Of a stretch of 64,000 nucleotides of DNA, positions 21,713 to 32,860 are shown piece after piece. The notes beneath the pieces were generated by a model, which searched no databases, had not been told where the DNA came from, and was given only the letters and a program-made list of their open reading frames with translations. The stretch is from assembly GCA_039621445.1 (NCBI GenBank), contig CP154957.1:10534409-10598408 (forward strand), read 5' to 3'. The translations under genes were made by a program, and so were the position numbers. The stretch comes from Euglena gracilis. Lineage: Eukaryota; Euglenida; Euglenophyceae; Euglenales. Each line of letters opens with the position of its first letter. Positions within the stretch are counted from its first letter, which is position 1.

Positions 21713-22815
21713 GTGGTCCGGCTCCTCCGGTCCTGCCCCCGCCTCTCTGGTTTAGGGTCGCCGTCATTTCCCGGGGCAGAACACAGAAGACACCCGGCTT
21801 CGGTGGAGCTCGCCTTTTGCACTTATCCCACACACAATGGTGTGGACCACTGTGGTGTGGGGGGGGTCGTGGGGGTTGTGCTTGCACACAGCCCCTGGAT
21901 CTGAGGGATGTTCAAGGAAAAGGGTCGGACCCACCAGGAACCCAAACCGACCTCTCCGAGGAGTTTTTGCTTGAGGCAGGCACCCACAGCGTAAACCCAA
22001 AGTGATAAACAGCAATAAATTAAGCAACAAATTAATAAATTAATCAATTAATAAATTTATTATTAGATATTAATAATATATAATATAATAAGATCAATTA
22101 TTTTATTAAAAATTAAGAAAACCATAGAAGAAGTCTGACGGTAAGTATGCCCTTGGCGGAGAATGAGACGGTGTGCCACATGAACCACGTGGTGGTGCCG
22201 GACCAGGGGTTGTCTTAAGCCAGAGGGGACCCGACCCCCCACCCCCCGGGGGTGGTCCAGCAAGTCAGCACCTTTTTTTCCACCCGGTGGCTCCCAGCTG
22301 GGCTGTGTTTATTGTGTGGGGGGAGTGCTGAAATAAAGTTGGGCCAGACCTGAAGCTTGGCTGGATCGCAGAAATTTCGGTGCGAAGCGCCGAAAGTTTT
22401 GGAATGAAGGGGGTCAAAATGGCCAAATTGGCATTTTTATTTTTTGAGGGATTTTCACCTCCATATTTTGGCCTACAATATCCCAATCAAGCTGAATTCG
22501 GACCTTTTGTTTGCCATTTTTTGGGTAACCCCCCCAATTTAAGTGTATGGCGGTTTTTTAGTTTTTGGACCTTAGTTTCAAGTGCGCACTTTTTTTTTGG
22601 CACTCTCTGAAGTCAGTTCAGGGTAAAACGGCTCTTTTGGGGGTTGCGTGCTTTTTGGATTTCATTTTTGGAGTCATGTCAACATTGCGCACCCTTTGGG
22701 CACTGCGCATTTGAATGGGAGTTTTTTCACCTGGATTCAGCTGCTACCCGGCCGGACCCCCCCCCCCCTGTGGGGGGCTTAGCTTTTCCAGCCAGGGACC
22801 CTGGGAGCCTTTAAG
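21713..22815. other. Probable intron with AT-rich island
   Basis: Bases 21,990-22,110 are almost pure A/T (ATTAATAAATT-type). Then comes a G/C-tract palindrome at 22,230-22,255 and a GTGCGAAGCGCC hairpin at 22,380. No exon seen. Confidence 0.45.
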
Positions 22816-22925
22816 ATAAACTCTGTGCCGGACGGTGCACTGCATGAGCGCAACGCGTGGGCCCTGGTGGATTTCCTCTTCCGGCCTGGCGAGGCGTGGC
22901 CGGACATCGTCGTGATCGCCCACCC
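22816..22925 (+). CDS. Exon with PDIVVIA strand, SGNH/PC-esterase-like
   Basis: After acceptor TTTAAG the frame reads INSVPDGALHERNAWALVDF and then LFRPGEAWPDIVVIAHP, with strongly G/C-ending codons, ending at CACCC|GTGCGC. In PC-esterases a helix is followed by a strand of the form PDxVVxxxG carrying the third block, and AWPDIVVIAHP fits that pattern. It supports the SGNH assignment of the GNS exon 2.2 kb upstream, but the exact join was not proven. Confidence 0.5.
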
Positions 22926-23000
22926 GTGCGCTTGCTGCGCTTTTGGAACCACCTCATTGCAAATGTCCGTACCCTTTGCATATACAAACGAACCAGGCTT

Positions 23001-23223
23001 CTTTTTAAGTCAGAAGACCTCGGGGGGGGGGTGGGGTCCAGGGCTGGACCCCCCCCGGGGGGGCAGAGGCCCGAGTTTGGGTTTTGGCACGAAGCGCCAT
23101 AAAAAATTTTTTTTGGGGGAAAATGCCCTCAGGCAGCCCGATTTTGGGGATCCCCCCTTGGGGGGTCCCACACGAGGCTGGGTGGTTGGGGGGACCCCCT
23201 GTCCCCCCAAGGGTCTTAAAAAG
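23001..23223. mobile_element. CTTTTTAAG inverted-repeat element, copy 1
   Basis: Left CTTTTTAAGTCAG and right GGTCTTAAAAAG form inverted ends next to G/C tracts. The middle holds a GGCACGAAGCGCC hairpin. Relatives at 49,290-49,596 and 52,235-52,460 share the TTTAAG(A/T)C-G-tract ends. Confidence 0.6.
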
Positions 23224-23571
23224 AATTCTGATACAAACCTCCCTGCTTCTCATCCTACTCCCCAGTTTAGTGTGTCCCCCACATACTCATCCCCTCTTTT
23301 CTGCCGCTGCCAACCCCCCCCCCCCCAGCGTATTGTCTCCCTCAGGACATTGGAGTGAATTTGGAACCCAAATATATCCCGTTCAGGCCAACATGGCCTG
23401 TCTAAACTGGATGTTTGTATTTTTTCGAAATAGTTTTGGAAACGGGGTTAATGAAAAGGGACAGTGGTTTGTTGGTTATTTCCTTTTTCATTGTCGTGCT
23501 GTTTTTAATTTTGAATCACTCTTTCCAAATTGTAGTTTCTTGGAGGAATATAATACCACAATGAGTCCATT

Positions 23572-23973
23572 TACCTCCCCCCCCTTGTCTAAGCACCACC
23601 CTTGTCTAAGCACCCCCCCCCCCCGGTTCTTACCCATCTTTTTAAAGGTCATCGTCACGGGGAGGTTTATTTTGTGTGCATTTTGAAAGGAAATTTCTCA
23701 AAAATTTCGATATGTCTGCAACTTCTGAGACCTGATTTGGTGAGGTATTGTTGATTTCTGCATCCAAGTGTGTGTAAGTTTAACAGTGGACCTCCAAAAT
23801 AAGGGAATTTTTTTCCTTTTCGGCGCGAAGCGCCGGATTTTTTTTTGGAGTTAAATTTTTCCCCCTTGTCTAAGCACCATCCCCCTGGTTCTTACCCATA
23901 TTTTGGGAAAATAGGCACCACCACCCCGGTTCTTACCCATCTTTTCCGGTGCTTAGACAAGGGGGGGGGTACT
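23572..23973. mobile_element. Foldback element, unit TCTAAGCACC, copy 1
   Basis: Begins TTACCTCCCC, CCTTGTCTAAGCACC twice and GGTTCTTACCCATC. A second set follows at 23,863-23,945. It ends GGTGCTTAGACAAGGGG and GGTAC. The middle carries GGCGCGAAGCGCC. A second copy is at 25,422-25,752 and a decayed one at 55,116-55,400. Confidence 0.7.
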
Positions 23974-25144
23974 GGAACTCTATGTGCTTATTTCCTCCTT
24001 TCAATCATGTCTGCTGAGTACAACTGCAAGTTTCCTCTCTCATGTTGTAAGCGCAGCTGTGCCAAAGAAGTTCTATCTGCAGATTTTCTGCAGAAGCTGC
24101 TCCCACCAGCTCGTGAGATTGAACACTCTTCGCAACGCTCTGCTTTATTGATAGCCCCATTATTTCTGTTGGTTTTCAGTGAAATATTGTTTCATCAAAT
24201 GTTCCCTGATAATAGCTCACCCCGAGTTGAAGGAGAGCTGGGGATGGGAAATGATTTCCAAAAGGCATCAAAAATTAAATTAATCACATATAGGCAACAC
24301 GAGCGCCTGTGCACACACACAGACACACCTGTGCAGCTTTCGCTGCATGCTCAAAAAATTAAAATATCAGCCAAAAATGAAAACAGGTCCATGGTTCTTT
24401 TTCTGAAAAAATTTTGAATCAAAAATGAAGATAAAGGCAACACCAAATTTTCTGTTTTTGTTCTCATTTAAAAAAATTACAAATTTTTTGCTTTTTTTCT
24501 GCTGCAATTTTTTGTTTTAAGTTTTGGTCACGACAAAAGAAGCCTCAAGGAACTGCTTTTCCTGAAGCTATTTTTTTTGCATAAAACAATCAATTGGATG
24601 TTTTGTTTTGCTTTTTTTTCGTTTCCTTTTGGTTTTCCTGAAACGTTTGATTCAATGGAATAAAACCCTGGCAACAATTTTTCGTACGTTCTCGTCGGGG
24701 GGTTCTGTGGGTCACCCGCACTAGAAACTAATTTGTGGAAATGGGGCTTTAACATGCCTTTTTTTTTGCTATAATTTCCCAAAATGCGAAATAGGGCATT
24801 GCTGGCATTTGGGAGGGGGAGATCAAAAATACATTTGTGCCGGTATTGCTGGAAAACATTTTTCACTAGCTGGGGTGCTAGCAGACCCCCTTGTGGTGGG
24901 GGAGACCGCTGGAAAATTCATTTGGCCGAATTCGGGCAATCACCCCCCCCACCCCCACAGGTGTACTGCAAATGCTGAAGCAGAGGTCTGGTTGGGAAGC
25001 CTGAAAAGGGGGGGAAGCTGGGTCTGACCCCGCCCCTCACACGGGGGACGGACCGTTTCCGGCTGCAGCCAGCGGCAATCACAGCCCCCCCCCCTGGGGG
25101 GCCTCTTCCCATCCATCCCTGGCACCCCTCCCCCGCCCCCCATC
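23974..25144. other. Probable intron; one Cys-rich open frame
   Basis: An open + frame from ATG 24,007 to 24,417 starts MSAEYNCKFPLSCCKRSCAK. The cysteine cluster is reminiscent of zinc-binding N termini of some DDE transposases, but there is no other motif and composition is AT-rich, so it is not called as a gene. A CTAGC-type G/C repeat lies at 24,868-24,915. Confidence 0.35.
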
Positions 25145-25351
25145 TCGGCCCTGCCCCCGCCACACGCCACCGGCCTGGCGGGGCCGGTACGTCGCGCTGC
25201 CGGCGGACGCCCCATTCTCCAGTGGGCCTGCAGCCTTCCTCCGGGCCCAGGCCCTTCCCTGCGCTGTCCGGGTTCCTGGTGTGTGCTTGGCTGCTCGGGC
25301 GGTGGGGACTCACCACCTTCTCAGTGGCGCTCGACTTTTCTGGTATGGCCT
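25145..25351 (+). CDS. Candidate exon(s), frame ambiguous
   Basis: Very GC-rich. One frame (to about 25,245) reads YVALPADAPFSSGPAAFLRA with near-total G/C third positions. Another, between acceptor GGGCCCAG (25,251) and donor TTTCTG|GTATGG (25,352), reads FPALSGFLVCAWLLGRWGLT, a likely membrane segment. Either could be an exon of the gene spanning 20-28 kb, but I cannot choose between them from sequence alone. Confidence 0.35.
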
Positions 25352-25421
25352 CCTGTCTTCGGGCAGAAACTTTTTTCCTGCTAATTGGTCGTGGTGGCAC
25401 ACGTGGGGGATAGCTTGGAAT

Positions 25422-25752
25422 TGTACCCCCTCCCCCGTCTAAACACCCCCCCCCCCTGTTCTTACCCATCTTGAAAGGTCATCTTCTCGGGGAGGCTTAT
25501 TTTGTGTGCGTTTTGAAGAGAAATTTCTGGAAATTTTGGCCACTTCTGAAGCCTGATTTGGTGAAATGTTGTTGATTTTGCCTCCAAATGCCTGGAAGTC
25601 CAACGGCGGGCCTGCAAAATGAGTTGAATTTTTCTTTTTATTGCGGAAAGTGCTGCACTTTTTTTTTGCAGTCAAATTTTTCCCCGTTGTGAAAGCAGTC
25701 CCCCCAGTTCTTAACCCTCTGTTCTGGTTCTTAGACAGGGGGGGGGAGGTAC
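25422..25752. mobile_element. Foldback element, unit TCTAAGCACC, copy 2
   Basis: Opens GTACCCCCTCCCCCGTCTAA and CTGTTCTTACCCATC and closes GGTTCTTAGACAGGGG with GGTAC. The body matches the 23.6-kb copy (TTATTTTGTGTGCG, CCTGATTTGGTGAAAT, TTTTGCCTCCAA) with many substitutions. Confidence 0.7.
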
Positions 25753-25843
25753 GCGGACGTTCGGGCGTTTCCCACCCATTATGCTCCCGTCATTTTCATC
25801 CTTTTTTTCCTGTTGCCATCCTCGGCTTGTCTGCCACCCACAG

Positions 25844-25993
25844 CCGCCCTGCCATCCCCGCGGTCGGCGCCTGCCCTCCGCCACGCAGCAGGCCAAGGCC
25901 AGCGCGCTGCAGCGCGGGCGGGAGTTGGGGTCGCAGGACGCCCGCGCGCAGGGGGGCTTGGCCGCGTCGCCGGCGCCGGTGCGTCGCTGGCCG
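25844..25993 (+). CDS. Exon, helical, unrecognised
   Basis: Acceptor CACCCACAG precedes a 150-bp exon in frame with ATQQAKASALQRGRELGSQD and then ARAQGGLAASPAPVRRWP, ending at GGCCG|GTTCGT. Third positions are almost all G or C only in this frame. The peptide predicts a charged, Ala-rich helix. No family recognised. It lies between the SGNH-like exons and a hydrophobic exon and is probably part of the same gene. Confidence 0.55.
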
Positions 25994-26256
25994 GTTCGTA
26001 TGAGTTGGGCTCAGCTGGAATGTGCCCTGTGTGAATCGGCCCCATTTGGCGCCGTTGAACCCTGTCCCCAGGCGTTCCGACAGAAACAGATTAAGGTCTT
26101 GCTGCCAAACGCCGGCAAAAAGCACTGGGAGGTTTGCAGCCAAATAAAGGTTACCCCCCCCCATGCTATACCTGAGGAGTACGTTATCTGGACATGCCAA
26201 TGGGCTTCGGGCATTGACACATCTTCCTTTTCTTTGGCCAATTGTTTTTGTCGAAG

Positions 26257-26364
26257 GATCCAAACGCCGAACACCCCCTGCCGGAGTGGTGTTGTACTGG
26301 ACCTTCCCCATCCTGGCCGGCGTCCTCCACGACCTGGGCCCACGGCTGGCCGGGTCGTGGATGG
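26257..26364 (+). CDS. Exon with hydrophobic strand, possibly SGNH-like gene
   Basis: Acceptor TTTTTGTCGAAG and donor TGGATGG|GTCAGC bound a 108-bp exon whose best-biased frame reads AGVVLYWTFPILAGVLHDLG and then PRLAGSWM. In PC-esterases a strand of the form vvl-w-tsP follows the PDVVV block, and VVLYWTFPIL would fit. Alternatively it is a membrane segment. The frame is not phase-compatible with a direct join to the exon at 25,844, so another exon or a different acceptor must lie between. Confidence 0.45.
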
Positions 26365-27411
26365 GTCAGCAAGACTCGAGCTTGCCCGCGGTAGGAGAGG
26401 GTCCCCTTTGTTTTCCGGGCTGTTTTTTTTTGAAACAGCTTCGTTAAGGAAGACACGGGATGAGGGTGCGGCTAACGCCGCCAACAACCCCCCACGGCCC
26501 CCCACGGGCAAGCGGGCTCTGCCATGAAGACATGAAGAAAAGGTTGCTGTTCAAACCAAAACAGAGAGCGAACCCCCCACCCCTGGGCACCCCCCAGGAA
26601 GACCTATTCCAAGCCTCTCCCCAAGGCCGAAGGCGCCAAATGGGCACGAGAGAAAGCCTGGTTTGAGAATGGCCCCCGCCACTGACTGCTTAGGGGAAAG
26701 TGCCAGCCCGGGCAGTCCCCCTCCGCCCGAAGGTTGCGCCATGTCGTCCAGCTGTGCCACAAACACCCGGGGATGTACGTGGCCCTCCATTACAACAGAG
26801 ACTGCAACGAGTCGAGTCCACAAGCAGGGCTCTGCCTCGAGACAGTAACGGTGAAGAAGGTGGCGCCTTTGCCCCCTTTCCTGGTCGTTTGATTTGGTTC
26901 CAGTGGTCCTTTATTTAGTTGCCAAACGCATATGCATGATTTCTTGCAAGATTTCTCCAGGACTTTTAGCATGCAGTCGGTCATCAGACGCTTTTGAAAG
27001 GTTGGAGATTTGGGAGAAGGTGACAGATCTGGTTTAAACCCGGCCAGACCCCAAGAGGGGGGTTGGGCCGTGTGAGTTCTCTGGAACGGGGTTTAGTCGC
27101 TATTTTCGACGAAGCGCAAATCAATCTTGAATGCTGTCTTTTGTGTGGTGTCTAGTTCGGCCCAACAGGTCTTTTTTTCCAGTGGGGGGGCATTGGCCTG
27201 TGCTGTGGTTCTGGTGCGGGCAGTTCATTTTCCTCTCTCGCACCGAAAAGTGTGCGTACCTGCACTTTTTCTTTTGCGCAGCCGCACTTTTTCTTTTGTC
27301 CTGTGGCTGGTTCTGTTTGCAATTCAAGACTGTGCATGGATGACATTAACAGGACCATTTGGTTGCATCGTTCTCTTGGCTTCCTCCCTTTTGCCCGGCC
27401 CTGCCCGCAAG
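26365..27411. other. Probable intron
   Basis: Several frames stay open (for example 26,444-26,823) but with inconsistent bias and no splice pair I trust. No repeat family recognised. Confidence 0.3.
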
Positions 27412-27527
27412 GTCCAATTGCCATTTGTGGCATGGAGCGGGAGATGGTGGGCCAGATGCAGGGATGGTGGCAGAGCTTCTGCCAAATGCCTTGTGATGCA
27501 AAACCTGAATCCCGACTACCCAAACAG
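27412..27527 (+). CDS. Candidate exon, unrecognised
   Basis: Between acceptor GCCCGCAAG and donor AAACAG|GTGCTC the frame reads PIAICGMEREMVGQMQGWWQ and then SFCQMPCDAKPESRLPKQ. Splice signals are good. Codon bias is moderate and two other frames are also open over part of the exon. No domain recognised. Confidence 0.4.
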
Positions 27528-27651
27528 GTGCTCCCCCCCAACGGAGGGTCCAATTTGTTTGCGATGGAAATATTTTCCTCTCATTGAACTGTCCTCAATC
27601 TTGCACAGTGAGCTGCAACAAAACTGGCTGGGCTATTTTTGTTCCCTGCTG

Positions 27652-27652
27652 T

Positions 27653-27734
<82 letters not shown>

Positions 27735-28088
27735 CTACAACACACACACACAGACACACACTCACGCACACTCAACACACTCAACACACACACAACACAC
27801 TCAACACACACACAACACACACACGCGCGCGCACACACACGCACACGCACACATGCCACGCACACGCACACGCACACACACACACACACACACACCACAT
27901 ACACACGCACACGCACACACACACACACACACAACACACAACACACAACACACAACACACAACACACAACACAAACACACACACACACAACACATAACAC
28001 ACGACACACAACACACAACACACAACACACAACACACAACACACACACACACACACACAACACACAACACACAACACACACACACAAC
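27652..28088. repeat. (CA)n microsatellite with AACAC and CACGC variants
   Basis: About 80 bp of pure CA is followed by interrupted ACAC/CAACACA/CACGCAC for a total near 435 bp. All six frames are open over parts of it, which makes spurious long ORFs of His/Thr or Val/Cys. Confidence 0.95.
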
Positions 28089-28554
28089 CCTGGCGCCAAA
28101 AAAGGACCACCCTTCGACCAGTCCCGTGCTTACTCAAAGAGGTCGAGGTTAAGAATTTGAAAACACATTTATTTATTTTTGGGCTGTCATCACCAAGGAC
28201 CGTCAAATTTTTCGTCTATTTTTTCTTGGGTATTTTGTCAAGGTAGGATGTTAAGGACCGTCCTGCTTCTTAGTGCTGTCCCACCCCTGGGGCCATTCTG
28301 CTGGGGCTTCTATTTGGCCGCAAACGTGACCTCCCTGCCTCCCCACCACACCATACAATTGCTTGAGGCCCGTCGGAGGGGCTGATCCCCCTTTCCACAT
28401 ATTTGGAACTTTTTCACATTTTTTATTAAAAAATGAATCCAGTTTTTTTTCCATTTGAATTGTTTTGTCCAAAAAAAGATCGAATTCTTTTGAAAGTAGC
28501 CCTAAATGTTGCCAAGCGATGGCATGCTTTCCCTAACGCCTCCGCGACACTCAG

Positions 28555-28624
28555 CAGCTGCAACGACTGCCCCAAAGACCTGCTGCCGGTGCACATCAAC
28601 CCGCACCCCGCCCCGCAACCTCCT
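28555..28624 (+). CDS. Candidate exon, unrecognised
   Basis: After CGACACTCAG the frame SCNDCPKDLLPVHINPHPAP has G/C third positions at nearly every codon. The sequence then reads CAACCTCCT|GTGGGT, the donor form used by other exons here. The frame is also open further upstream (from 28,433) but with lower bias. Function unknown. Confidence 0.4.
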
Positions 28625-30286
28625 GTGGGTCTGTCCTCGGAACTCAACAGGTTCACACTGGGCTGTGAAAATACCCCCCCCCATCCAAACACGACCCCTG
28701 GGAAGTTGTTTTTGGTTATTTTGTCACCAACTGAAGCAGCAAGGTTGGCACTTCTCTTCTGCATTTTCTTCCCCAGTATTCCAGCCTTTGGCCGTTGGAC
28801 GTAAGCAATGCATCTACCCACTCATCCAGTTTTATGCAGACTGAAATAGGCCCCAGTAAGTTGGACCCCAGGGTGGTTTATCAGGCCTTGCACAAACTTG
28901 ACATGTTAATCACACATGTATGACCATAGCACAGTCCAAAGCGCGACACATCCTGGTTCAACAGAAACAGAAACTGTTTAAAATTCATTTCTCGTCCAGC
29001 CCAGGAAATTGTAAGGGACCCCTTTCCTCCCAACCTGATGTCAAAGGAAATTGTCAGGGTCCCAGTACTGGTCGGCCTGTCGGGTGACACCTGTCAGGAG
29101 AGGGCTTTGCTGCCTGTTTTCGGTAGCCAGCCGGGTCCAACTGGGTCCAACCCGGCAGCCGCCACACCCCCCCCCCCCCCCCGGACTCCACCCCCATGGG
29201 GCGGGATCCTGCCAGCACCCTTCTTTTTCCAGCCAGCACGTTTTCCCAGTCGTCTGGCGGGACCAGTGACAAAAGAATATTTTCAAACTTTGTGGCGTAT
29301 TTGGTATTTGAAGCATCTTCGTTGAGAAGGTTGCTTCCGCTGACCCGGTGTGTGTGAAGTCCAGAAACCCCACAGCGCATCATGGCAATCTGACTGTGTC
29401 GCGGGGTGAGGGCAGGATTTTTAAACTGTGGTCGTACGACAAGGGACTTTTTTTTGTCTTAGCACGTTCCCCTTGGGGTGGCTGATTTTTTTTGTGACTG
29501 TCTGACTGCCCAAACTCCTCCCCCAGGGAGGGGGTTGGCAAAAAAAGCCACCAAACTGAAATTGGCACTGTAGCCATTTTCTACACATTTATTGCTCAAT
29601 TTTCTTTGGATCTCAGAGTGCCTGTTCCCCCGGGAGCGGTGGTGACTGACTGGTTTGACTAGCTGGAGGCCATGGGGGGATGGGGTCCCTCCGGCTGCGG
29701 GGCTTTTCTTCTCCTCCTTCAATGCAATCCATCCATTTATGGTTGGCTCCCGTGCAAAGTCTATGTGCATTCAGAGTTAGAGTGCCTGACCATTATTCGT
29801 CTCATTGGAATGGCCCCTCCCCTCAGGGGGTCGGAACAGTTCAAAATCACCAGAAGCGAGATTGGCCGCCTAAGCCACTTTTGGGGGGTCGATTTTGGGG
29901 TCCGAAATTTTTGTCGCTTTGTACCAACAATAGAAGGAAACCCTGCCTCTGGTGGGTATCCACTCAGCTCAACCCTCCCCCCCCCCCCAGAAGGGGGTCC
30001 CAGACCCAGGCCCCCCCCCGGGGTCGCCAAACTTAAAAAAAAAAACGTCATGAGTATGGACTAGGGATGCTTTGAGAAGCTGGGACCATATAATTTGAAT
30101 CGCCCCTCTCCCCGGGGAACCCTTCCACTCTTCCAAAAAAAATGAAAACCATTCGGTCACTTTTATTCGGAAGCACCTTTCTTCCCAGCCAGCACCTCCC
30201 AGCTGGGCTGCGGTATTTCCCCCCAGGGTCCTTAAGAAAACCCCCGATTCCAGTAACCCCCCCCCCCAATAAGACCTCGGGTCATA
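28625..30286. other. No confident exon; C tracts and GTGACTGAC words
   Basis: C tracts at 29,167, 29,980 and 30,017. At 29,485-29,665 the sequence GTGACTGTCTGACTG to TCTCAGAGTGCC resembles the GTGACTGACTGG family (30.3, 44.5, 45.3 kb). Confidence 0.4.
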
Positions 30287-30505
30287 CAGTCACTCAGTCA
30301 CTGGCCGACCCCCCCTGGGGGGTGACGGATTTTTTTTTCCACACTGACTGACTAGTTTTTGGCCCGGACCCCCCGCCCCGGGGGGGTTGGCAAAAAACCA
30401 CTAAAGTGACCCGGCACCAAAAGCACCGGAATTTTATTTTCCTTTTTTTTCATGTTTTCGGTCAAATTTCCTTTAGATTCCAGAGTGGCCGATTTTTCGA
30501 AAAAT
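30287..30505. repeat. GTGACTGACTGG-family repeat
   Basis: CACTCAGTCACTGGCCGACC, a palindromic CCCCCCTGGGGGG, ACTGACTGACTAG, CACTAAAGTGACCCGGC and TCCAGAGTGGCCGAT occur in the same order at 45,243-45,450. Diverged copies lie at 44,520-44,830 and 45,648-45,900. Confidence 0.6.
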
Positions 30506-31559
30506 TCCCCCCCCCCCCCCCCCCCGGGAGAGGTCGGTAAAAAATTGTATGCCCCAGGTCCATTTCCAGAGTTGGTTGCTGAAAGCCTGAGGGGGGATCT
30601 TATTCACAGGTCCATTTTATGGATTTTTGCGGGAAAATTTTTGTTTTTGGAAAATTATTGTGGGATGCCCCTTTGAGCACTGATTCTCACGTCATTTTAC
30701 GATCATAGTGGGACACAAGAAAAAGAGGCCAAGACCCTGACCCTGGGGGCCATCCATGCGAAGTTGTGCTACTGATGTATGGTTATAAAACTATTTTCTT
30801 TTCACCTCTTCTTGTCCTGCCTTCCTTCAGGCCTCCATCCATTCCTTTTCCACTTTCATGGAGGGGTCCATTTCATGGATTTTTTCTCAGAAGGGCCAGG
30901 GGGGGTCTCATTTTTTGGGGGGGTCCATTTTATGGGGGGTCGCTGAGCTCTAATCCCTTTATGGGTAAGAGCAAAGCTTACCCCTGGCGAAAACCCCCCC
31001 TCGACCCCCTGTGTGCACTGTGGCTGCTTTTTTGGTGCCTTTTATCCCTTCTTCTGGCCTGGCGCTGTTGTGCGCCTCTGACCCTTTTTGTCTGTGTACG
31101 TGGAGGTACCCTCCCGACCCCCCGCCCCCCCGCCCCCCCTCCCCCCCGCCTCCCCCGGGTCGGGGCCACCAAGAGAACCGGCGGATTATCACCATGATCC
31201 CGGCCCGGTTCCCGGAATTTTTTTTCCAGTCCCGAGCGACTGGATTTCTTAGTTTCCGAATCACCTGGGTTTGACCTCCAACTCCCCGCCAGGCCCGACG
31301 GCCCAAAAATTGATATTATCAAAATATCTCCAAAATAATGCAAAATCAAAAAGGAAATGTCCGGAGACCCTATTTAAAGCCCTTGGAATGCCCTATTTGG
31401 TGGTATTTTGATTTCCCCGCAACTGTGCGCCTAGCCCGAGATACGGCCGTTTTTTTTGGCGAATTTTGGCTGTTTTGTACACTTTTTCCACTGTCAGACT
31501 TGGCCGTTTTCGGCCAAAAACGTAGAAGAAAATCGATTTTTTTTTTTTTTTTTTTTTTT
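30506..31559. other. No gene seen
   Basis: Contains a C tract at 30,508, TCCATTTTATGG words repeated at 30,612, 30,868 and 30,927, and a CCCCGCCCCCC segment at 31,120-31,160. No convincing coding bias. Confidence 0.35.
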
Positions 31560-32410
31560 CGAGCGTTTTTTTTTTGACCCCCCGGCCCCCCGTTTTGGGC
31601 CCGAAACCTTTTGCGTTTTGGGTCAGTTCTGGGTCCAAAAAAAGTCGAAAAAAAATCGAGAAAACATTTTTTTTTGTCCCAAACCATGTTTTTTGGCCTC
31701 CCGGACCTGGAAAAAGTGTTTTTTGAGCCGAAAATGGGGGTTTGTCGACCCGCCAGCGCCCCACTTTGGGCCTGAATCCTGTGGACTTTGGGTCAAAAAA
31801 TTCGAAAAAAATTCGAAAAAAAAGTCGAAAAAGTCGAAAAAAATTTTTTTTGCCCAAAACCATGTTTTTTTGGCCCCCAGACCCGGAAAACCTGTTTTTG
31901 AGCTGAAAATGTGCATTTTTTTGACCCACCAGAGCCCCGTGGCCCGCCAACCCGTTGAATTTGAGTCAAAAACGGGTCAAAAAAGTTGAAAAAGGGAGAA
32001 AATTTTTTTTTGCACGAAACGATGTTGTTTTGTCCCCCCGGTCTACATCTAAGCAAATCGTCCCTCCAGGTCACCATTGCACATCAATAAAGTGGACATT
32101 TCGGACATTTACGAAAGTGGAGAGCATACCTGCTGCTAGGAATGCAGCACAAAGGTCATTTTTTTGCATAAAAATTTTCCAGGCAAAAAATGCAAAAAGG
32201 TGCAAAAAAAATGCAAATTTCAGAAAAACCTGATTATGCAAAAAAAATGCAAATTATGCAAGTTGCATATCCCCCCCCCCCTGCCCCCCGGACCCGGAAA
32301 ACCTGTTTTTGAGCCGAAAATGAGTGTTTTTTTTTGACCCGCCAGAGCCCCGTTTTTGTCCCGAAACCCATGGAGTTTGGGCCAAAAACAGGTCAAAAAA
32401 GTCAACAAAA
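31560..32410. repeat. Tandem array of a roughly 170-bp unit
   Basis: At least four units, each with TTTTTGACCC, a (G)CCCCGTTTTGGGCCCGAA-like segment, GGACTTTGGGTCAAAAA, CGAAAAAAA runs, CAAACCATGTTTTTTGGCC and CCGGACCTGGAAAA, then GAGCCGAAAATG. Units begin near 31,570, 31,743, 31,918 and 32,332. The last interval is longer because of an insertion at 32,041-32,283. A single + copy lies at 32,690-32,860 and an inverted copy at 51,748-51,945. Confidence 0.75.
32041..32283. mobile_element. Insertion interrupting the 170-bp tandem unit
   Basis: The repeat unit breaks after GTCCCCCCGG at 32,041 and resumes with CCCCCCGGACCCGG at 32,284. The roughly 240-bp insert ends with TTATGCAAAAAAAATGC and GCAAGTTGCATA plus a C tract and CTGCC, the right edge of the TTTTGCA element family. 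The shared CCCCCGG may be the target or its duplication. Confidence 0.55.
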
Positions 32411-32689
32411 CGGGTCAACAAACGGGTATGGGAGTTGGGACCCAAACCAGGGGTCAATCATGAGGTTTAGGGGGGGTTTGACCGTTTTGAGGTTCCGGGG
32501 CCTGGTTGTGCGATATTAGGCCAGTTTTGGGTATTCGGGGACCCCTGCGGGGGTCCGAGGGCGGATGGATGGGCGAGAGGGAGGCAGGTCGGGACCCAAA
32601 TTTTTGAATTTTTTTTTTGCTCAAAAACACTTTTTTTCACTTTAGAACATCAAAAAAGTGTTTTGGATCGCAAAATTTTTTTCCGACCG

Positions 32690-32860
32690 GACACCCCATG
32701 CTTCCATACCCCATGCTTTGGACGTTGTTTTGGTTCATTTTGGGTCAGCTCTGGGTCAAAAAATTCGAAAAAAACCGAAAAAAATTTTCTTTGTCCAGAA
32801 GCATGTTTTTTTGGGCCTCCACGACCCGGAAAATGAACGTTTTTCATCCCCCCGACCCCC
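32690..32860. repeat. Dispersed copy of the 170-bp unit
   Basis: GGGTCAGCTCTGGGTCAAAA, CGAAAAAAACCGAAAA, AGCATGTTTTTTTGGGCC and ACGACCCGGAAAATGAAC follow the order of the tandem array. Confidence 0.7.

Noticed and set aside
25779-26045. Ala/Arg-rich frames on the other strand and frame of the 25.8-kb GC-rich exon
   Set aside because: Only the frame with ATQQAKASALQRG has uniformly G/C third positions and matching splice sites; the others are shadows.
27127-28160. Long open frames rich in His/Thr or Val/Cys
   Set aside because: They exist because a CA/GT repeat has no stop codons in several frames; no codon bias or domain outside the repeat.
31393-32077. Phe/Lys-rich open frames on both strands
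   Set aside because: They arise from poly-T and GTCGAAAAA runs of the 170-bp tandem repeat.
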